64,000 nucleotides of DNA. Source: Rehaibacterium terrae (GTDB lineage: Bacteria; Pseudomonadota; Gammaproteobacteria; Xanthomonadales; Xanthomonadaceae). Below are positions 58,682 through 64,000 of the stretch, in pieces; within the stretch, counting starts at the first letter, position 1, and each line of letters opens with the position of its first letter. The notes beneath the pieces were generated by a model. The model was not told the DNA's origin. It saw only the letters and a program-made list of their open reading frames with translations, and searched no databases. Location of the stretch: contig NZ_JACHHX010000008.1 in the NCBI RefSeq assembly GCF_014202935.1, positions 62,001-126,000 on the forward strand. Reading direction: 5' to 3'. The position numbers and the translations under genes were made by a program.

Positions 58682-60748
58682 CTACAACGCGGGGCGGTAT
58701 TCGACGGCGGCGAACAGGCTGCGCCCGGCGCCGGGAAAGTAGCGGAACTGGCCGAAGGCGAGGTCGGCGCGCTCGGCGTAGCGGCGGTCGGTGAGGTTCA
58801 TCGCCCGCAGCGACACGCGCCACGCCCCGCCGAGGCCGCGCGACCAGCGCAGGTGCAGCAGGTCGTGGCCGCCGTAGCGTTGGGTGTTGGCGGCATCCAG
58901 CCAATAGCCGCCGAGGTGCTGCCACTCCAGTTCGACGTCGCCGAAGCGGGCGTGGTCGTGGCCGAGCCGCAGGCCACCGAGCGTGCGCGGCGCGGTGTCC
59001 ACCTCGTTGCCGCGCACGATGGTCTCGCCGCCGGCGATGGCGCGGTCGAAGGCGTAGCGCTGCACCGCGTAGGCGGCGTTGCCGGCCAGCCGCCAGCCGT
59101 CGGCGAAGGCCCAGCGCCAATCCGCCTCGATGCCGCGGTGGGTGGTGCGGCCGTCGCTGAGGTTGAAGCCCTGCGCGTCGCGCAGGATCACGTTGCGTTT
59201 GGCGTAGGCGTAGGCGGACAGATCCAGCGCGAAGGCGCCCGCGCGATGCAGGCCCAGCTCGACGCCGTCGAGCGTTTCGGCGCGCAGGTCGGCCACGTCC
59301 TGGCCGCGCTGCAGCCGGTACAGTTCGGCCGCCTGCGGAAAGCGGAACGCACGCGCCAACCGGCCGCTCGCGCTCCAGGGCGCATCGAGGACATGGCGCA
59401 GGCCGAGCTGCGCGGAGAGATTCCCGAAGGCGTCGGCGCGGTCGGCCGGGCGGTTGTACAGGCAACCGCCGAAGCCGCAGGCCGTGCCGTCCTCGCGCAG
59501 GTTGCCGTCGCCGGCGCGGTTGTCGTAGCGGTAGCGCAGCCGCTCGGCGCGGGCGCCGGCGAACAGCGTGGCGCGCGCCGACAGTGCGCGCTCGACTTCG
59601 CCGAACAGCGCGAGGTTGGTCGCGTCCACGGCGTAGTCGTAGTGCACGCCCGCCGGACGGATGGCGTTCTGCAACGGCGTGCTGTCGGTCAGCGCGCGCG
59701 GCTGGAACTGCCACACCTCGCCGCGGGCGAACTCCACATCCACGCCCCACTGCCGCCGCCACGCACCGTCGTGCCGCCACATCGCCTGCGCGCCGAGGCT
59801 GCGGCTGCCGGTCCGCTCCAGCGGCTTGCCGGGGGTGAAGTGCTGGATGAAGCGCAAGTCGTCGCGGCGCACGTAAGGCACGAAGGCGAAGCTGGCATCG
59901 TCGCCCAACCACCACTCGGCGCGCCCCTGCAGGCGCAGGGCGCGGCCGTCGCGGAACGCCTCCGGGTTTTCGTTGCGCCGGCGGCGGGCATCGCGGTACG
60001 CGCCCTCGCCGGTGACGAAGCCGGCGGTTTCCTGATTCAGGTTGGCCGCCGACAGCAGCCAGCGCCAGCCACCGGTGCTGTCGGGCACGGCGAGCTGCGC
60101 GCTCAGCTTCTGCTGGTCGAAGCCTTCGTCGGCGCGAAAGCTGCCGGCGCTCACGCCGTAGCCGTCGATGCGCCAGTGCGCCGCGCCGTCCGTGTCGGCC
60201 AGGGTGAACTGTCCGCGCCGGTAGCGTGCCGGCCCGGCTTCGACCGAGAACGCCCGCGCCGGCGCCTCGGCCGGTGCGCGCGGCCGCACGTTGACCACGC
60301 CATGCAGCGCGTTGGAGCCGTGCACCGCCGCGCCCGGCCCGCGCAGCACCTCCACCGCGCCGGCCTGCTCGGTGTTGAGCTCGAACAACTGGTTGACGTT
60401 GCAGAAGCCGGCCGGGCGGATCGGCACGCCGTCTTCGAGAAACAGGAACGCGCCGCAGGCGCCGGTGCCGGTGAGCACCGGCGAGCGGATCGCGGTGAGC
60501 TGCTCCTGCCCCGAGCCGCGGCTGATCCAGGCGCCCGGCACGCGCGCCAGCAGTTCGCTGGCATGGGTGGCGGCGACGCGGGCGACGGCCTCGGCAGCAA
60601 GCAGGCTCACTGCTTCGGGCCGTTCGCTGGCCACGCTGTCACGACGCGCGCTGACGGTGATGCGGTCGAGCGTGGCCGGGTCGGGTGTCTGGGCGGCGGC
60701 GGGCGCGGCGGCGAGGCCGGCGATCAGCAGGCTGGCGGGTCGGAGCAT
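58682..60748 (-). CDS. TonB-dependent receptor (siderophore/iron or vitamin type)
   Basis: A 688-residue outer-membrane receptor with a signal peptide (LRPASLLIAGLAAAPAAAQ), TonB box ITVSARRD, and a plug with AGAVEVLRGPGAAVHGSNAL and FLFLEDGVPIRPAGFCNVNQ. The barrel ends in SLFAAVEYRPAL. Receptors of this size usually take up iron chelates or cobalamin. Two cysteine pairs (GTGACGAFLF with FCNVNQ, and GTACGFGGCLY) are likely disulphides in plug and loop. Energy would come from the TonB system at 19.6-22.6 kb. The substrate is not evident; no uptake genes adjoin it. Confidence 0.92.
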   Translation of the reverse strand: MLRPASLLIAGLAAAPAAAQTPDPATLDRITVSARRDSVASERPEAVSLLAAEAVARVAATHASELLARVPGAWISRGSGQEQLTAIRSPVLTGTGACGAFLFLEDGVPIRPAGFCNVNQLFELNTEQAGAVEVLRGPGAAVHGSNALHGVVNVRPRAPAEAPARAFSVEAGPARYRRGQFTLADTDGAAHWRIDGYGVSAGSFRADEGFDQQKLSAQLAVPDSTGGWRWLLSAANLNQETAGFVTGEGAYRDARRRRNENPEAFRDGRALRLQGRAEWWLGDDASFAFVPYVRRDDLRFIQHFTPGKPLERTGSRSLGAQAMWRHDGAWRRQWGVDVEFARGEVWQFQPRALTDSTPLQNAIRPAGVHYDYAVDATNLALFGEVERALSARATLFAGARAERLRYRYDNRAGDGNLREDGTACGFGGCLYNRPADRADAFGNLSAQLGLRHVLDAPWSASGRLARAFRFPQAAELYRLQRGQDVADLRAETLDGVELGLHRAGAFALDLSAYAYAKRNVILRDAQGFNLSDGRTTHRGIEADWRWAFADGWRLAGNAAYAVQRYAFDRAIAGGETIVRGNEVDTAPRTLGGLRLGHDHARFGDVELEWQHLGGYWLDAANTQRYGGHDLLHLRWSRGLGGAWRVSLRAMNLTDRRYAERADLAFGQFRYFPGAGRSLFAAVEYRPAL

Positions 60749-60927
60749 GGTGTCGGGCAGGTGGGCGGCGGCGATACGCGCGCCATCGGCGGATATGCTC
60801 GCATCGTCCGGATCGCGTGCGGGTGAAGCCAGTGCCGATGGTCGCGGCGGGCCGCGCTCGGGCCACTTGCGGGCGGCCGCGGCGCCGCTAGAATTCCGCG
60901 CCCGTCGCGTCCCCCCTCCGGCGTCCG

Positions 60928-61314
60928 ATGGAACACCCCTGCCTGCGCTGCGGCGCCTGCTGCGCCCACTACCGCGTCGCCTTCCACTGGTCCGAGGCCG
61001 AGGCCTTCCTCGGTGGCACCACGCCGGCCGATCTCACCGAAAAGCTCGACGCCCACCGGCTGGCGATGCGCGGCACCCAGGCCTATGCGCCGCGCTGCAT
61101 CGCCCTGCAGGGCGAAGTGGGCCAGGCCGCGCACTGCGGCATCTACGCCCGCCGCCCCTCGCCCTGCCGCGAGCTGCAACCGGCCTGGGAGCGCGGCGAA
61201 CCCAGCCCGCAATGCGACCGTGCCCGCGCCGCCCACGGCCTGCCGCCGCTGACACCCGAGACCTGGATCGACCCGACCGGCCCCGGCCTCAGCCCGCTAC
61301 CGCGCAGCGCCTGA
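60928..61314 (+). CDS. YkgJ-family cysteine-cluster protein
   Basis: A 128-residue protein with an N-terminal CLRCGACC (Cys5, 8, 11 and 12) and later cysteines in PRCIAL, HCGIY and SPCRELQ. This matches the zinc/iron-sulphur cysteine-cluster family (CxxCxxCC) of unknown role. It is convergent with the frameshifted gshB, whose stop lies 22 bases beyond. Metal content is inferred from the pattern only. Confidence 0.85.
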   Translation: MEHPCLRCGACCAHYRVAFHWSEAEAFLGGTTPADLTEKLDAHRLAMRGTQAYAPRCIALQGEVGQAAHCGIYARRPSPCRELQPAWERGEPSPQCDRARAAHGLPPLTPETWIDPTGPGLSPLPRSA

Positions 61315-61336
61315 GCGCACCTGCACGCACAGACGC

Positions 61337-62333
61337 TCACGCCGCCGCTGCCACCTGCCGCGCCACCACCTCGCGCAGCAGCGCATCGACGATGGTCCGC
61401 TCCACCCGCGCGCCGCTGACGGCATTGATCTGCCGCACCGCCGACGGGCTGGTGATGTTGAGCTCGGTCAGCCAGCCGCCGATGAAATCGGCGCCGACCA
61501 GCAGCAGCCCGTGCTCGCGCAGGAACGGCCGCAGCGCCTCGATGCAGGCCGCCTCGCGCAGCGACAAGGCCGCGGCCTCGACCTGCGCGCCCTGGTGGAT
61601 GTTGCCCAGCCAGCGCCCCGGCGCCGGCACCCGGTTGACGATGCCGGCCACCTCGCCGTCCACCAGGAACACGCGCTTGTCGCCCTGCGCGATCGCCGGC
61701 AGAAACGGCTGCGCCTGCACGTAGCGCGTGCGCGCCGTGAGCATCGCGCAGCAGGGCCTGGACGCGCGCGTGCAGACCCGCCGCGACGTGCTCGACCACC
61801 GCGATGCCGCGCCCGGAGCAATCGTCCAGCGGCTTGACCACCACCGTGCCGTGCTCGCGCACGAAGTCGAGCAGCCGGCCGGCATCCATCGTCACCCGCG
61901 ACGGCGGCGCGAATTCCGCGAAGCGCGTCGCCAGCAGTTTCTCGTTGAACTCGCGCAGCGCCCGCGCCGGGTTGACCTGCAACACGCGCGGCGGCAGCCG
62001 GTCGAGCATCTGCGTCAGGTGCAGGTAGTTGCCGTCGAAGGGCGGGTCCTTGCGGATCAGCAGCGCGTCGATGTCGTCGCCGCCCAACGGCTCGACCGGC
62101 CCGAGCGAGAACGGCGCCACCGACAGCACCGGCCGCGCACGCAGGCGAGGCACGCCGTCCTCCAGCGTCACGTCGTGCATCTCCGCCCACAGCGGCGCGT
62201 GGCCGCGGTCGAGCAGCTCCTGCATCAGCAGCAGCGAGGTTTCCGTCGCCAGGTTCAGCGACGGGAACGGATCCATCACGAACACAAAACGACACGTCCT
62301 GTCCGGCCTGCGCAATACAGTCATCACAGTCAT
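61337..62333 (-). pseudogene. gshB: Glutathione synthetase interrupted by a frameshift
   Basis: The 5' part reads FVFVMDPFPSLNLATETS, DALLIRKDPPFDGNYLHLTQ and VVVKPLDDCSGRGIAVVEH in one frame, as in GshB, which joins gamma-glutamylcysteine to glycine. After LLRDAHGA near 61735 the homologous sequence continues in a second frame: TRYVQAQPFLPAIAQGDKRV, FLVDGEVAGIVNRVP and LLVGADFIGGWLTELNITSP, to the stop at 61337. One extra base (or two missing) in the run GGCGCGCACGCGC explains it. The gene is otherwise complete. It could be a real lesion or a sequencing error in GC-rich sequence. Confidence 0.8.
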
Positions 62334-62350
62334 CGCAACACGTCCTGCCG

Positions 62351-62387
62351 TTCGCCCTGAGCGTAGCGAAGCGAAGTCGAAGGATCA
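62351..62387. repeat. Short dispersed repeat upstream of gshB
   Basis: TTCGCCCTGAGCGTAGCGAA followed by GCGAAGTCGAAGGATC is the common intergenic repeat found in many bacterial genomes, with a partial palindrome (TTCGCTACGC on the reverse). It lies 18 bases before the gshB start and may overlap the promoter. Confidence 0.5.
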
Positions 62388-62469
62388 CCCGCATCCCGGG
62401 GCGCAGCCATCGGCATGCCCAACCGCAGTGCTTCGCAGCGCGCGCCCATCGTGGCAAGTGAATCCGTCC

Positions 62470-63546
62470 TCACAGCGCCAGCCACGCCGCGTAGGCGTAG
62501 CCGACCAGCATCGACAGCCCCAGCGCCAGCGCCACGTACCACACGAACACCCGACGCCTGACGAGCGTGTACACCGCGATCGCCGCCGGGATACTGGTCA
62601 TCGCCCCGGCCACCATGAAGCTCATCGCCGCCGCCGGCGCCATGCCGGTCTGGATCAGCCCGGCCACCACCGGCACCGCCGCGTAGCCGTTGAGATAGGC
62701 CGGCACACCGACCAGCGCCGCCAGCGGAATCGCCGCCGCGTTCTCGCCCACCCAGCTCGCCAGCAGCCCGGCCGGCAACCACGCCAGCATCAGGCTCTCC
62801 AGCACGAAGGCCAGCAGCAGCCACTTGCCGAGGAACAGCGTGGTCTTCACCGCCTCCTCCCGGAACAGCGCCAGCCGCGCCGGCTCGCGCCAGAACCGCC
62901 ACGCCACCACGCCGCCCTGCAACGCCGTCGCCCCGCACCGGCCGCAGGCCCGCCGGCGCAGCGGATCGGCGAAACCGCCCATGCGCTGCAGCGCCCAGGT
63001 CACGCCGCCGGCGAACAGCCCCACGCCCACCGCCGCCAGTGTCTTGGCGGTGGCGAACTCGAAGCCGAGCGCGCCGGCGGTGATGAAGTACATGTCCGGC
63101 GCCATCACCGGCGACGCCACCCAGAACGCCATCACCGGCGCCAGCGGCACGCCCGAGGCCAACAGCGCCGCGATCACCGGAATCACCCCGCACGAGCAGA
63201 ACGGCGACAGCGCCCCGAACAGCGCCGCCAGCACGATCGCCTTGCCCGGATTGGCGCCGAACACGCGCGCGATCGAGCGATCCGCGCCCGCCGCCCGCAG
63301 CCACGCCGCCGTGGCCACCGACGCGATCAGGAACGGCCCGATCGACAACAGACTGTCGAGCGTGAACCCCAGCGTCGGCCCCAACTGCGTCGGCGCCGCC
63401 ACCGCGATGCCGACCAGCAGCGTCAGTATCGCCAGCACCGCGCGATCGACCCGCGTCACCGCCCGCGCCGCGCGCACCAGCGGATGGGGCGCCGCCGCCA
63501 GCGTGGCGGCAACGGGCGGCGAGCAGACTTTGGTCTCGGCAGGCAT
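62470..63546 (-). CDS. Permease of the ArsP/YraQ (SO_0444-like) family
   Basis: A 358-residue permease of about eight helices with two homologous halves. The first half has the hallmark GALSPFCSCGVIPVIAALL, with a Cys-Ser-Cys motif; the second has VPAYLNGYAAVPVVAGLI. A cytosolic linker contains RRRACGRCGAT, a CxxC pair seen in the Cu/Zn efflux branch of this family, while other members export organoarsenicals. So it exports metals or metalloids by inference. The ATG at 63546 avoids a long unrelated N-terminus. Upstream is a promoter with a dyad suitable for an ArsR-type repressor, although no such gene is near. Confidence 0.85.
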   Translation of the reverse strand: MPAETKVCSPPVAATLAAAPHPLVRAARAVTRVDRAVLAILTLLVGIAVAAPTQLGPTLGFTLDSLLSIGPFLIASVATAAWLRAAGADRSIARVFGANPGKAIVLAALFGALSPFCSCGVIPVIAALLASGVPLAPVMAFWVASPVMAPDMYFITAGALGFEFATAKTLAAVGVGLFAGGVTWALQRMGGFADPLRRRACGRCGATALQGGVVAWRFWREPARLALFREEAVKTTLFLGKWLLLAFVLESLMLAWLPAGLLASWVGENAAAIPLAALVGVPAYLNGYAAVPVVAGLIQTGMAPAAAMSFMVAGAMTSIPAAIAVYTLVRRRVFVWYVALALGLSMLVGYAYAAWLAL

Positions 63547-63603
63547 GACACGCGATCCTCGAATCCGATGAAGGGGGCCGTCACGCGGCGTGACGGCTAT
63601 TTG

Positions 63604-63639
63604 ATTGTTCCAGAATAATAGAAATATATCGCCTGTCAA
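63604..63639 (-). promoter_or_regulatory. Promoter and dyad upstream of the permease gene
   Basis: On the minus strand a consensus -35 TTGACA (63639-63634) is followed after 16 bases by TATTCT (63617-63612). The -10 lies in a strongly AT-rich island, unlike its surroundings. An imperfect palindrome, ATTGTTCCAGAATAAT (63604-63619), overlaps the -10, as expected for a repressor site. A second perfect palindrome, CCGTCACG-ccg-CGTGACGG (63578-63596), lies in the leader. Confidence 0.5.
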
Positions 63640-63687
63640 GCGCCGCACCGCCGCGGCACGGGCACGGCAGTGCGGCAGACGGGCCGG

Positions 63688-63828
63688 TCAGTCGTCCGGA
63701 GGCGTGCCGGTGCGCTCGCCAGACAGCAGACGAAGCGCGCCGCCGATCAGGCCGGACAGGAGCATCAGCGCGCCGAGCGCCATCAGCAGCAACAGCACGA
63801 AGGCGACGAGGACGAGGAAGGTGGTCAT
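63688..63828 (-). CDS. Possible small membrane protein
   Basis: A 46-residue ORF, MTTFLVLVAFVLLLLMALGA followed by LMLLSGLIGGALRLLSGE, encodes one long hydrophobic stretch and an acidic tail. It is transcribed toward the permease gene, with a 141-base gap holding the permease promoter. It has no clear ribosome-binding site and no recognised family. It is supported only by composition. Confidence 0.35.
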   Translation of the reverse strand: MTTFLVLVAFVLLLLMALGALMLLSGLIGGALRLLSGERTGTPPDD

Positions 63829-63871
63829 GGGCGAAGCGTACTCCAGATGCCGCCTGTGCGACCCATTGGTC

Positions 63872-64000
63872 ATGCAGATCGACGATGCCCAGGCCCAGAC
63901 TTGGTTCCCACGCTTGGACGTGCGTGGGCAAAAGCTCACGCCCCCGATGCCCGACCCCAGCGAACTGCTCACCGAGAGCACGCAGCGCCTCTTCGCAGAC
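63872..64000 (+). CDS. Open frame running off the window end
   Basis: From the ATG at 63872 the frame is open to the end: MQIDDAQAQTWFPRLDVRGQ, KLTPPMPDP and SELLTESTQRLFAD. Codon use (many third-position G/C) and the peptide look protein-like, but 43 codons do not allow identification. It may be the start of a gene on the plus strand. Confidence 0.35.
   Translation, partial: MQIDDAQAQTWFPRLDVRGQKLTPPMPDPSELLTESTQRLFAD

Overview
The window is a contiguous piece of a high-GC proteobacterial chromosome that includes the replication origin. The order gyrB-recF-dnaN-[origin]-dnaA-rpmH-rnpA-yidC-mnmE, with tonB-exbB-exbD-exbD-pdxJ a few kb away on the gyrB side, matches what I remember of Xanthomonas and its relatives. 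I therefore place it in the Xanthomonadales (Lysobacteraceae/Xanthomonadaceae); the genus cannot be decided by eye. Two TonB-dependent receptors, a RecBCD set, a cytochrome bd-type oxidase and a cobalamin riboswitch fit this.

Layout. 1-1.3 kb: end of cydA and all of cydB. 1.6-2.4 kb: a GNAT/ribbon-helix-helix toxin-antitoxin pair with a palindromic operator. 2.4-11.2 kb: the recC-recB-recD operon on the minus strand. 11.3-14.2 kb: a PAS-containing chemoreceptor and a small exported OB-fold-like protein. 14.5-19.6 kb: folE, a TonB receptor preceded by a short Cys-Cys leader ORF, a decayed ychJ-like gene, an I78 inhibitor-like lipoprotein and pdxJ. 19.6-24.9 kb: TonB energy transduction (tonB, exbB, three exbD), a TPR protein and an M48 lipoprotein. 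25-27.6 kb: a glutamate-ligase-like ATP-grasp protein paired with an inactive-transglutaminase/7TM protein. 27.8-38.4 kb: the origin block, with two parS sites inside recF and the probable oriC between dnaA and dnaN. 38.5-45 kb: two ABC exporters, an alpha/beta hydrolase and a ferredoxin reductase, with three copies of a roughly 235-bp repeat. 45-50 kb: tatD, hrpB and a methyltransferase. 49.8-54.2 kb: a cobalamin riboswitch and nrdA/nrdB, separated by what looks like a 0.5-kb insertion carrying a four-helix-bundle (S23-type) gene. 54-64 kb: repeat-rich accessory DNA with an M20 amidohydrolase, a polytopic protein, queF, a second TonB receptor, a YkgJ-type protein, a frameshifted gshB and an ArsP/YraQ-type permease.

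How the parts relate. The receptors at 15.2 and 58.7 kb probably draw energy from the TonB/ExbBD cluster. The riboswitch should turn the class I ribonucleotide reductase down when cobalamin is plentiful. The most unusual material is the inverted-repeat-bounded four-helix-bundle element that splits nrdA from nrdB and is translated into the NrdB N-terminus. Next are its G/A-rich repeat relatives up to 58.7 kb, the Cys-Cys leader ORF at 17.8 kb, and the dispersed 235-bp repeat.

Genes were read by motif recognition only. Nothing was searched against a database, and coordinates of sites and repeats are hand-counted.
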